Assembly (NCBI GenBank): GCA_045119035.1
Contig: JBGVCU010000067.1
Location: 1 to 8,282, forward strand
Origin: CAYVQA01 sp045119035
Lineage (GTDB): Bacteria; Bacillota_I; Bacilli_A; ML615J-28; CAG-313
DNA: 8,282 nt
Direction: 5' to 3'
The first letter of the stretch is position 1. Every line of letters begins with the position of its first letter. The position numbers were made by a program, and so were the translations under genes. Positions 1-6,127 of the stretch are shown here, piece by piece. The notes under the pieces were generated by a model, which saw only the letters and a list, made by a program, of their open reading frames with translations, made no database searches and was not told the origin of the DNA.

Positions 1-94
1 CAATAGAATATTAACTTCGGTTCTTAATTGGAAAAGTCCTATTGAAAAACGTAATGAACTTATAAATTTAGGTTATATAAATTATAACATATAG
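1..94 (+). CDS. C-terminal end of a probable IS3-like DDE transposase (5' end outside window)
   Basis: An open frame enters from the left edge (codons in phase from base 2) and stops at TAG 92-94, giving about 30 residues. It contains NRILTSVLNWKSPIEKR followed by a short polar tail. The pattern N-R-x(3)-S-x-L-x-W-K-S-P-x-E-x-R resembles the extreme C-terminus of IS3-type DDE transposases, where the catalytic core is followed by a YNxxRxxxxLxxxSPxExR motif. The catalytic residues lie outside the window, so intactness cannot be judged. The nearby sequence to about 127 (TTTGGTCTCACATCA) could be the right inverted repeat, because IS3-family ends finish in CA, but the matching left end is not visible. 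The family call is an inference from a short motif; another DDE family, or an unrelated gene end, is possible. Confidence 0.45.
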   Translation, partial: NRILTSVLNWKSPIEKRNELINLGYINYNI

Positions 95-110
95 ATTTTT
101 TATTTTTTAA

Positions 111-127
111 ATTTTGGTCTCACATCA
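111..127 (+). mobile_element. Possible right terminal inverted repeat of the IS at the left edge
   Basis: About 17-33 nt after the transposase-like stop lies a stretch ending in CACATCA, similar in placement and in its CA-3' end to IS3-family right ends. No left end or target duplication can be seen in the window, so the boundary is a guess. Confidence 0.2.
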
Positions 128-156
128 TTGACAAATCAACAGATAATATCTATAAA
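128..156 (+). promoter_or_regulatory. Outward-facing promoter-like sequence at the edge of the putative IS
   Basis: TTGACA (128-133) is a perfect -35 box. It is followed by exactly 17 nt and TATAAA (151-156), a near-perfect -10 box. The promoter would fire on the + strand towards the small gene and trmL in antisense, starting right at the 161-190 hairpin. There is no + strand gene downstream. It may be a hybrid or outward IS promoter, or a chance match in AT-rich DNA. Confidence 0.35.
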
Positions 157-160
157 TTAA

Positions 161-190
161 AAACTCTAAAATTAATAAATTTTAGAGTTT
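161..190 (-). terminator. Intrinsic terminator of the MATE-trmL-small gene operon
   Basis: A perfect 13-bp inverted repeat (161-173 with 178-190) has a 4-nt loop. On the minus strand it is followed by TTTTT-AATTT, and it begins 9 nt after the TAG stop of the small gene at 200-202. The + strand side has only TTTAATAAA, so the U-tract points to minus-strand use. Confidence 0.8.
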
Positions 191-199
191 AATAAATGT

Positions 200-391
200 C
201 TAACGATTTGTTTTATGTGTAGATTTTTTACAATCTTCGCTAGATTGTTTTCTATCATAACAACAATCTTCAGTTTTTTGAGTATCTGATTGACCGTGCA
301 TTTTTCCAAATTCAGTATCCTGATAATCTCTGTTTAATTCATGATCAGTAACAGTACTCAAAGTATTTTTAGTTTGTTTTTGTCTATTCAT
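200..391 (-). CDS. Small hydrophilic Cys-containing protein of unknown function (63 aa)
   Basis: The gene is short but well supported. The ATG at 391 is preceded by a near-perfect Shine-Dalgarno sequence CGGAGG (403-398) with a 6-nt spacer, and the TAG stop is followed directly by a 13-bp terminator. The protein is very polar, rich in Lys, Asp, Glu, Gln, Ser and Thr, with no membrane segment and no signal peptide. Its C-terminal half has a Cys pair (C43, C44) and C54, with two His nearby (H32, H59). That could allow metal binding or disulfide formation, but no known motif is complete. It is the last gene of the minus-strand operon, 52 nt downstream of trmL, and a hairpin (404-427) sits immediately 5' of its ribosome binding site. 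I do not recognise the family; a function should not be assigned. Confidence 0.7.
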   Translation of the reverse strand: MNRQKQTKNTLSTVTDHELNRDYQDTEFGKMHGQSDTQKTEDCCYDRKQSSEDCKKSTHKTNR

Positions 392-397
392 AAAAAA

Positions 398-403
398 CCT
401 CCG
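398..403 (-). promoter_or_regulatory. Strong Shine-Dalgarno of the small gene
   Basis: CGGAGG is read on the minus strand 6 nt before the ATG at 391. It is the closest match to the anti-SD sequence among the genes of this window and is the main reason to accept the 63-aa ORF as real. Confidence 0.8.
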
Positions 404-427
404 TTTGACAATATTATTATTATCAAA
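404..427 (-). promoter_or_regulatory. Intercistronic hairpin directly upstream of the small gene's SD
   Basis: On the minus strand, 427-419 pairs with 412-404 over 9 bp (one T-G wobble) around a 6-nt loop. The stem ends exactly where the CGGAGG SD begins. No U-tract follows, so it is not a normal terminator. It may stabilise a processed 3' mRNA or affect ribosome access; this role is inferred. Confidence 0.45.
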
Positions 428-443
428 TAAGATTATTTTATTA

Positions 444-962
444 CTATTTTAACAACCAATCTTTTCCTTTTAAAGAATCCGGTTCAAAACGATCCAAATC
501 ATTAAAATCTTGTTGACGTAATGCTTCAAAAATACAAATTGCTGCAACATTACTTACATTTAAAGATCTAATTTTATCATTTGTAGGAATTCTAATTGTT
601 TGTTCTAAATAATCTCTTAAAATTTCTTTTGGAACACCAGTAGATTCTTTACCAATTACAAAATAATATTTTTTATTAGGATCACTTAGCTTTAATTCAT
701 GAGGTGTATGCATTCCATATCTTGTTAAAAAATACATTGTTCCTTCATTTTTTGATAGAAAATCTTCCCAATTTTCATACACATAGTATTCAACGTGTTC
801 AAAATAATTTACTGCAGATCTTCTTAGTTTACTTTCATCTAAGCTAAATCCAAGGGGTTTTATAAAATGAAGTGCCGTATCTGTTCCTGCACATGTTCTC
901 ATAATATTCCCTGAATTTTGAGGAATTTCTGGTTGATATAAAACAATATTATTTTTTGCCAT
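444..962 (-). CDS. trmL: tRNA (cytidine/uridine-34 2'-O)-methyltransferase TrmL, SPOUT family
   Basis: TrmL (YibK/CspR type) transfers a methyl group from S-adenosylmethionine to the 2'-O of the wobble base of tRNA-Leu species. It acts in the cytoplasm as a homodimer with a trefoil knot. The 172-aa protein has the usual full length. Visible motifs are the N-terminal NIVLYQPEIPQNSGNIMRTC (residues 5-24), HFIKPLGF (32-39), the knot motif FVIGKESTGVPKEI (101-114, equivalent to the GxETxGLP motif) and IRIPTNDKIRSLNVSNVAAI (123-142), with the conserved S-L-N-V-S-N of the cofactor site. The ATG at 962 lies 4 nt from the stop of the MATE gene, and its weak SD (TAGG, on the minus strand at 974-971) lies just inside the region of that gene's last codons. 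Translational coupling in one operon is therefore likely. Confidence 0.93.
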   Translation of the reverse strand: MAKNNIVLYQPEIPQNSGNIMRTCAGTDTALHFIKPLGFSLDESKLRRSAVNYFEHVEYYVYENWEDFLSKNEGTMYFLTRYGMHTPHELKLSDPNKKYYFVIGKESTGVPKEILRDYLEQTIRIPTNDKIRSLNVSNVAAICIFEALRQQDFNDLDRFEPDSLKGKDWLLK

Positions 963-966
963 ACAA

Positions 967-2364
967 TTAACCTATTTCTTTTACTTTCTTTAATAATTTA
1001 TTTACTTGCGGTTTAAAATCAACTTTTAAATAATAAAAATAACATAAAATACATGCTCCAATATTACTTATAACCATGGAATATGCAATACTTAAATAAC
1101 TTAAATTTAATACATCTAAATATAAAACAATGAATGGAATTCTTAAAGCCCAAAGTCTTAAAGATGAAACAACTAATGAATAGTTTGTTTTACCAGCACC
1201 TTGGAATGTATTAAGTAATATTTGATAAACGCCCATAAATGGTAAATTAAGTATTAAGTATAATAAATACTCAGCACCAATTTCAATTGAAAGCGATGTA
1301 TCATTCAATAATAAAACTAAAATATTTTCTCTTAAAGGAATTAAAATTCCCATACCAATTACTGACATAACTAAAGTAATAATTATTGCACTTTTTACAC
1401 TTCTTCTTGCTCTTTCAATATTATTTGCACCAATGTTTTGTCCTACATATGTTGCAAGTACTCCTCCTATACTCATTGTAGGATAGAATAATAACGAATT
1501 AATTCTATGACTTGCGCCAATTCCAGTTATGATATAGTTATCAAAACGCATACTAAATGAATTTACAATCATAAATCCTACAGAAGTAAGTGCTTGTGAT
1601 AAAGCAGCTGGAAGTCCTATAACAATAAGTTTTTTCATGTTATGCCAATCAAATTTTAAATCTGAAAGTTCTAGATCTAATTCTTTTTCTTCGCTTCTAA
1701 ATAATTTATATACACATGGTACTACAATTATCATATTTGCAATAATTGTACCAATAGCTGCACCTCTAATATCCATTCCTAAAATTTTAATAAATACAGC
1801 TGTTAAAATAATATTTAAAATAATAGCAATACTATTTAAAATAACTGGACTTAAAGTATCTCCTTTTGCTTGTCTTGTTGCTTGATAAGCATAAAATACA
1901 AATAAACCAATAAGTTCAAAAGAACGATATCTTAAATATAAAACTGAATAATCAAAAATTAATCCTTCTGCATTCATTAATCGCATTATAAGTGGTGCAA
2001 AACAAAACAATAAAATGTTACATAATACTCCAGCAATAATACATCCTAATAAAAGCTGACCACTAATTCTTTTAGCCTTATCATATCTTTTTTGCCCAAT
2101 ATATTGGCTCATTAAGGCTCCACCTGCAATCATCAACCCCATAGCTAGCGCTTGGAAAAGCATAATAATTGTTGATGTTACAGAAATAGCTCCCGTTTGA
2201 GCATCAACCATTTCCATAGGCATATTAATTTTTGCAACAAAATACATATCAACTAAATCATGAATAGATTTAAGGATATTACTTAATATAACTGGTATTG
2301 AAAGAATAAGTAATCCTCTAGCAATATTTTTATCATACAATATATATTGTTGTTTATTTTTCAT
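967..2364 (-). CDS. MATE-family multidrug/toxin efflux transporter (465 aa)
   Basis: This is an integral membrane antiporter of the MATE (NorM/DinF-like) family, which exports cationic drugs or metabolites using a Na+ or H+ gradient. The actual substrate cannot be read from sequence. The protein shows about 12 hydrophobic segments and the family's two-fold internal repeat: SQYIGQKRYDKAK (86-98) in the first half matches VGQNIGANNIERARR (307-321) in the second. The N-terminal LSIPVILSNILKSIHDLVDMYFVAK (21-45) is typical. I place the start at the ATG at 2364, not at the in-frame TTG at 2418. AGAGG (2377-2373) lies 8 nt before this ATG, and the TTG is itself the -35 box of the promoter at 2418-2390, so transcription begins downstream of it. 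The 465-aa length fits the family. It is the first gene of an operon with trmL. Confidence 0.92.
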   Translation of the reverse strand: MKNKQQYILYDKNIARGLLILSIPVILSNILKSIHDLVDMYFVAKINMPMEMVDAQTGAISVTSTIIMLFQALAMGLMIAGGALMSQYIGQKRYDKAKRISGQLLLGCIIAGVLCNILLFCFAPLIMRLMNAEGLIFDYSVLYLRYRSFELIGLFVFYAYQATRQAKGDTLSPVILNSIAIILNIILTAVFIKILGMDIRGAAIGTIIANMIIVVPCVYKLFRSEEKELDLELSDLKFDWHNMKKLIVIGLPAALSQALTSVGFMIVNSFSMRFDNYIITGIGASHRINSLLFYPTMSIGGVLATYVGQNIGANNIERARRSVKSAIIITLVMSVIGMGILIPLRENILVLLLNDTSLSIEIGAEYLLYLILNLPFMGVYQILLNTFQGAGKTNYSLVVSSLRLWALRIPFIVLYLDVLNLSYLSIAYSMVISNIGACILCYFYYLKVDFKPQVNKLLKKVKEIG

Positions 2365-2372
2365 ATTTTTAA

Positions 2373-2377
2373 CCTCT
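2373..2377 (-). promoter_or_regulatory. Ribosome binding site that fixes the MATE start at 2364
   Basis: AGAGG on the minus strand sits 8 nt upstream of the ATG at 2364 and a few bases after the predicted transcription start. The upstream TTG candidate at 2418 has no comparable SD. Confidence 0.75.
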
Positions 2378-2389
2378 GATAGCTTATAT

Positions 2390-2418
2390 ATTATATCTTT
2401 TTCTTCACTTTTTTTCAA
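2390..2418 (-). promoter_or_regulatory. Sigma-70/SigA-type promoter of the MATE-trmL operon
   Basis: On the minus strand, TTGAAA (2418-2413) is followed by a 17-nt spacer and a perfect TATAAT (2395-2390). The -35 box runs into an A-tract, as in the other strong promoters of this window. The expected transcript start is near 2383, giving a short leader of about 20 nt before the ATG at 2364. Confidence 0.8.
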
Positions 2419-2432
2419 TTTTTTTACTTATA

Positions 2433-2446
2433 AGATAAAATTATCT
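2433..2446. promoter_or_regulatory. Short palindrome between the divergent MATE and MFS promoters
   Basis: A 6-bp inverted repeat, AGATAA-AA-TTATCT, lies almost midway between the -35 boxes of the two divergent promoters. It could be an operator shared by both directions. A short AT-rich palindrome can also occur by chance, and no regulator gene is adjacent. Confidence 0.3.
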
Positions 2447-2464
2447 CAATAAAAGATTAAATAT

Positions 2465-2493
2465 TTGAAATAATTACCAAAATATAGTAAAAT
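2465..2493 (+). promoter_or_regulatory. Probable promoter of the MFS transporter gene
   Basis: TTGAAA (2465-2470), a 17-nt spacer and TAAAAT (2488-2493) lie 27 nt before the ATG at 2521. The -10 box is weaker than in the other promoters here (TAAAAT instead of TATAAT). A TATAGT at 2483 would leave too short a spacer. Confidence 0.5.
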
Positions 2494-2520
2494 ATTTACA
2501 ATTGAAGGAAGGTAAAAGTT

Positions 2521-3933
2521 ATGGAAGAAAAAAATTTAAAACTGAATTATAAAAATACCTTATTTATTGGGTGTGCTTTTTTCTCTATTTTAATGTTATG
2601 GCAAGTGTATAATCACTACTGTCCATTATTTTTAGACTATTTATTAAGAGAACATACATCACTTAATTTAGATGGTAATGAAAGATTATATATTATCGGT
2701 ATTATAATGGCTGCAGATAATTTATTTGCTGTATTTATGTTACCATTATTCGGAACTTTATCAGATAAAACACATACTAAATTTGGTCGTAGAATGCCAT
2801 ATATTATTGTTGGTATGATCCTTTCTGCTTTAGTTTTCCCACTAATCCCGATTTTCTTTATGAAAAACAATATTGTTGCTTTAATTATTGTAATGGGATT
2901 AATTTTATTAATTATGAATATGTATCGTAACCCAGCTGTAGCTTTAATGCCAGACGTTACTCCAAAACCATTACGTTCTCAAGCAAATGGAATTATTAAC
3001 TTTGTTGGATATCTTGGAGCAATTATTGCTGGTGCTTTAGCAATGGTACTTAAAATTTCTGGAAATACTAAAGGTAACTGGGCACCAACTCAAAGCGGAT
3101 ATACAAATGCAATTATTGCTTTCTGTATCGCAAGTGCATTTATGCTAATTGCTTTAGTATTATTATGTTTAAAAATTAAAGAAAATAAACTAGTTGAAGA
3201 AAATAAAGAAGCTTTAGAACTAGGAGAACAATTAAGTGAAACTCACGAAGATGTAAGTAAAACAGATAAACTAAGTAAAGCTGATAGAAAAAATATTATT
3301 GTTTTATTAATTTCTATCTTTTTATGGTTTATGGCATTTAATGCAATTGAAACATTCAATAGCTTATTCTGTAAAGATGTTTTAAATAATGAAGGTGCTG
3401 GTGGAACAGTAGTTATCGTTATGACTGTATCATCTATTATTACATTCTTAGCCTCTATGAACTTACCTGCTAAAATTGGTCGTAAAAAATGCGTTACTTT
3501 AGGTTTAGCTGGTTTAGGACTTGGATTTGTAATTATTTTAACTCATCTATTATTAAATGGTGTATTTAGTGCAAATTATGATAGTTCTACTGCTACAATT
3601 TCAATTATTCCAATTTATATTGCTGTAATATTTGCTGGTGTTGGTTGGGCATTAATTAATGCAAACTCTTATCCAATGCTTGTTGAAATGTCAAATAAAG
3701 ACAATGTTGGTCGTTACACAGGTTTATATTACACATTTGGAATGGTTGCACAATCTGTAACACCTATTTTAATTGGTATTATTATGTCACTAAATGGAAC
3801 TGGTTTAAGAGTTCTATATGTATATTCATTTGTACTAGTTTGTATTGCTCTTGTTGTATTTAATTTATTTAAAGAAAACAGAAAAAATGTGCAAATTAAA
3901 AAAGGCTTTGCAGCCTTAGATGTTGATGATTAA
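2521..3933 (+). CDS. MFS transporter of the SLC45/GPH sugar-transporter-like group (470 aa)
   Basis: This is a cytoplasmic-membrane secondary carrier of the major facilitator superfamily. Motif A is clear in the loop after the second transmembrane segment: GTLSDKTHTKFGRRMPYI (78-95). Its GRRxPYI ending is characteristic of the SLC45/sucrose-transporter and GPH-like branch. The stretch YRNPAVALMPDVTPKPLRSQ (135-154), followed by AN and an IINFVG segment, is also typical. About 12 hydrophobic segments are visible, split by a charged cytoplasmic loop (about 219-257, many Glu, Asp and Lys). A sugar or glycoside substrate is plausible from the family but not proven. The start is supported by GAAGGAAGG (2504-2512), 8 nt before the ATG. 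The gene diverges from the MATE gene, and its TAA stop (3931-3933) overlaps the convergent U32 gene by 4 nt. Confidence 0.88.
   Translation: MEEKNLKLNYKNTLFIGCAFFSILMLWQVYNHYCPLFLDYLLREHTSLNLDGNERLYIIGIIMAADNLFAVFMLPLFGTLSDKTHTKFGRRMPYIIVGMILSALVFPLIPIFFMKNNIVALIIVMGLILLIMNMYRNPAVALMPDVTPKPLRSQANGIINFVGYLGAIIAGALAMVLKISGNTKGNWAPTQSGYTNAIIAFCIASAFMLIALVLLCLKIKENKLVEENKEALELGEQLSETHEDVSKTDKLSKADRKNIIVLLISIFLWFMAFNAIETFNSLFCKDVLNNEGAGGTVVIVMTVSSIITFLASMNLPAKIGRKKCVTLGLAGLGLGFVIILTHLLLNGVFSANYDSSTATISIIPIYIAVIFAGVGWALINANSYPMLVEMSNKDNVGRYTGLYYTFGMVAQSVTPILIGIIMSLNGTGLRVLYVYSFVLVCIALVVFNLFKENRKNVQIKKGFAALDVDD
3898..3917 (-). terminator. Intrinsic terminator of the U32 gene, inside the MFS coding end
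   Basis: On the minus strand, AAGGCT (3917-3912), loop GCAA and AGCCTT (3907-3902) are followed by a run of T (down to 3898) and TAATTTG. It begins 12 nt after the U32 stop. The DNA also encodes residues near the C-terminus of the MFS protein (KKGFAAL). On the + strand there is no T-run, so it should act only on the minus strand. Confidence 0.75.
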
Positions 3934-6074
3934 GAATTAATTAATGATTTAATATCTTTTAAATCTAATTCTTCTTCATTATATAAATCAATTAAATAAC
4001 TAAAAGATCCATATATTGGGTCTTTTTTTATTTTATCTAATAGATTAATTTCATTACCTAAAATATACATTATACAATCTTTAAAATATAAAGACATTTC
4101 TTTGTTATAATCATCAACTAATGTATATTTATGTTTTAAACATTCATTACATCCTTTTGATGAATAACCACGTGCACATGATACTACACAGTGATTACTT
4201 ATCATTAAAGGAACTTTTGAATAAACAACAATACCTAAATTAGAATCATATTCTTTTAATATATTAAGATTATTGTTTTCCACTTCTAAACTTAAATATA
4301 TAATACCATTTGTAAAATTACGAATAAAATTAATTCCTTCAATATTACAAATATTCATAAAACAAGAAACATCACTATCATTTGTTATTTCATATAAATG
4401 ATTAGCTAACTTAGCTTTATTATTTAAATAATTAATACGATTATTGTGTTCATCAATATTATAATATAGTAAATTATTATTTATTGAAAATTCTCTATGC
4501 AATTCATTTCTACAAACAATATGAAAATTATTATTATTATTTTCCTTAATAGATAAATCTTTTAAATTATATGGATTATTAATTCTTTCTATTAAAGAAT
4601 AACATTTATTTTCCCATAATAATAAAGTTTTATTTCTTAATTCATTCAATATATTAATTGGAATAAAGTAATCTTTATCAAAGATGATACTTAAATTATC
4701 ATATTCAAGAGGTAACGATCCAGTTTTTTTCATTTGTTCTTTAATTCTATTATAATCAACTTCTTTAATAGCTTCATCTAATGATACATCTAAAGTTGAT
4801 GAAACATTAATTAAATTATTATAGATTTTAAATTTTAATAAATTCTTAGTAATAACAAACTCACCATTTACTTTAGGATAATATGTTTTATTGTTTATTT
4901 CTTTAGTAATTTCTTTACTAAGCGTTGAATCTAATGTTTTTAAAACAAGCTCACCTTTATTAACTTTATGTTTAACATCAATTGTTACAACAGTATTATT
5001 AGCCGATTTTACCATATTTTTATTATTAAATATTCTTGTTACAATAAAACCTTCATTTCCAATTCTAATACCATCATTAATTGATAAAGAATCATTTAAT
5101 AAAATATCTGCTTGTTTAGATGTAGAATTAATTACTTTTCCAATAATAATCCCTTGGTGATTTACACCTTTTAATGTTGTTACAGTATTATTTTTTGCAT
5201 TAAATAAGTAACCAGTTGTAAAATCTCGATTAAATGTAACTAACATGTTTTTCTTAAGCACTTTATCTTCTGAATAATTTTTCTTATTATACCAATCATC
5301 AATTGCTTTGCGATATGCTTTTACTACACTTACAACATATTCTTTACTCTTCATTCTTCCTTCGATTTTAAATGATGCAACACCAATATCACATAATTCA
5401 TGAATTCTATCAAGCGTCATTAAATCTTTCATAGAAAGAAGTGACCCAGTTTTAATAACATTACCATCTTCTTTTAAAGTATAATTTTTTCTACATGGTT
5501 GAGCACAACTTCCTCTGTTACCACTTCTTTTTCCGTTATAATAACTCATATAACAATTTCCGCTGTAAGCAAAGCATAAAGCACCATGAACAAAGATTTC
5601 AACTTCAATACCTGTTGATACAATAGATTTAACAACTTCAAATGGAGTTTCCCTTGCAAGTACTACTCGAGGTGAACCTAGTTGTTTAAATATTTTTGCT
5701 TCATTAACATTATGCATATTTAATTGTGTTGAAATATGAACAGGAAAATCAGGATATGTTTTTCTTATATAATGAAAAACACCTAAATCTTGAACAATTA
5801 CACCATCAACATATTTATATAGAAAATCAATATATTCTTTTAATTCAGCAAATTCATCATCAAATACTAAAGTATTTACTGTAATATAGATTTTTTTAAA
5901 TCGAAGATGCACATAATTTGCAGCTTCTATTATTTCTTCATTTGAGAAATTTCCAGCATATTTTCTAGCACCAAAACTTTTTCCAGCGCAATATATTGCA
6001 TCTGCACCTGCGCTAATAGCATATTTTAATACTTCTAAGTTTCCCGCTGGAGCTAATAATTCAGGTTTTTTCAT
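3930..6074 (-). CDS. U32-family (peptidase U32/DUF3656) protein, RlhA/TrhP-like RNA hydroxylation enzyme (714 aa)
   Basis: The family was first named for collagenase activity. Characterised members RlhA and TrhP instead use an iron-sulfur cluster for prephenate-dependent hydroxylation of 23S rRNA or of tRNA wobble uridine. The N-terminal half is well conserved: KPELLAPAGNLEVLKYAISAGADAIY (3-28), HISTQLNMHNVNEAK (113-127) and the U32 signature EIFVHGALCFAYSGNCYMS (159-177). The cluster-type cysteines C167, C174, C190 and C194 are all present. The length and layout match the long DUF3656-containing group to which RlhA belongs. The middle part (roughly 400-600) is Asn-rich and divergent, with a run of five Asn. 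A further Cys group (C629, C633, C642, C645) lies near the C-terminus. The start is supported by AGGAG (6084-6080), 5 nt before the ATG. It follows the nucleotidase gene by 53 nt. Whether the target is rRNA or tRNA is not decided here. Confidence 0.85.
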   Translation of the reverse strand: MKKPELLAPAGNLEVLKYAISAGADAIYCAGKSFGARKYAGNFSNEEIIEAANYVHLRFKKIYITVNTLVFDDEFAELKEYIDFLYKYVDGVIVQDLGVFHYIRKTYPDFPVHISTQLNMHNVNEAKIFKQLGSPRVVLARETPFEVVKSIVSTGIEVEIFVHGALCFAYSGNCYMSYYNGKRSGNRGSCAQPCRKNYTLKEDGNVIKTGSLLSMKDLMTLDRIHELCDIGVASFKIEGRMKSKEYVVSVVKAYRKAIDDWYNKKNYSEDKVLKKNMLVTFNRDFTTGYLFNAKNNTVTTLKGVNHQGIIIGKVINSTSKQADILLNDSLSINDGIRIGNEGFIVTRIFNNKNMVKSANNTVVTIDVKHKVNKGELVLKTLDSTLSKEITKEINNKTYYPKVNGEFVITKNLLKFKIYNNLINVSSTLDVSLDEAIKEVDYNRIKEQMKKTGSLPLEYDNLSIIFDKDYFIPINILNELRNKTLLLWENKCYSLIERINNPYNLKDLSIKENNNNNFHIVCRNELHREFSINNNLLYYNIDEHNNRINYLNNKAKLANHLYEITNDSDVSCFMNICNIEGINFIRNFTNGIIYLSLEVENNNLNILKEYDSNLGIVVYSKVPLMISNHCVVSCARGYSSKGCNECLKHKYTLVDDYNKEMSLYFKDCIMYILGNEINLLDKIKKDPIYGSFSYLIDLYNEEELDLKDIKSLINS
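4002..4029 (+). terminator. Intrinsic terminator for the MFS gene, inside the U32 coding end
   Basis: AAAAGATCC (4002-4010) pairs with GGGTCTTTT (4018-4026) over 9 bp with one T-G wobble, around a 7-nt loop, and the T-run continues to 4029 and then ATTTT. It lies 68 nt beyond the MFS stop on the + strand, within the antisense of the last U32 codons. No other + strand terminator is visible near the MFS end. Confidence 0.7.
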
Positions 6075-6089
6075 ATAAACTCCTAAATT

Positions 6090-6119
6090 TTAAGGTAATC
6101 AAATTAATGATTACCTTAA
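6090..6119 (-). promoter_or_regulatory. Intercistronic hairpin between the nucleotidase and U32 genes
   Basis: An 11-bp inverted repeat (6090-6100 with 6109-6119) surrounds an 8-nt AT-rich loop. It begins 8 nt after the nucleotidase stop and ends 5 nt before the U32 SD at 6084. On the minus strand the bases after the stem are AAATTT, a poor U-tract, so full termination is unlikely. Partial attenuation or mRNA-end stabilisation is more plausible. On the + strand a run of six T follows a few bases later, but no + strand transcript is expected. Confidence 0.5.
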
Positions 6120-6127
6120 TTAATTTT

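Noticed and set aside
1637..1885. 82-codon + strand open frame inside the MATE gene
   Set aside because: It is antisense to well-conserved MATE coding sequence, has no SD and no family likeness; a shadow frame.
2637..2870. 77-codon minus-strand open frame inside the MFS gene
   Set aside because: It lies opposite the conserved MFS motif A region and lacks translation signals; a shadow frame.
4526..4545. ATT trinucleotide run as a regulatory microsatellite
   Set aside because: It is coding and gives the Asn run of the U32 protein; short AT repeats are expected at this base composition.
4891..5160. 89-codon + strand open frame inside the U32 gene
   Set aside because: It is antisense to the U32 gene and hydrophobic only because of AT-rich complement codons; no SD or promoter.
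6090..6119. Full terminator between the nucleotidase and U32 genes
   Set aside because: The stem is good but the minus-strand bases after it are AAATTT, not a U-run, and no clear separate promoter for U32 is visible.
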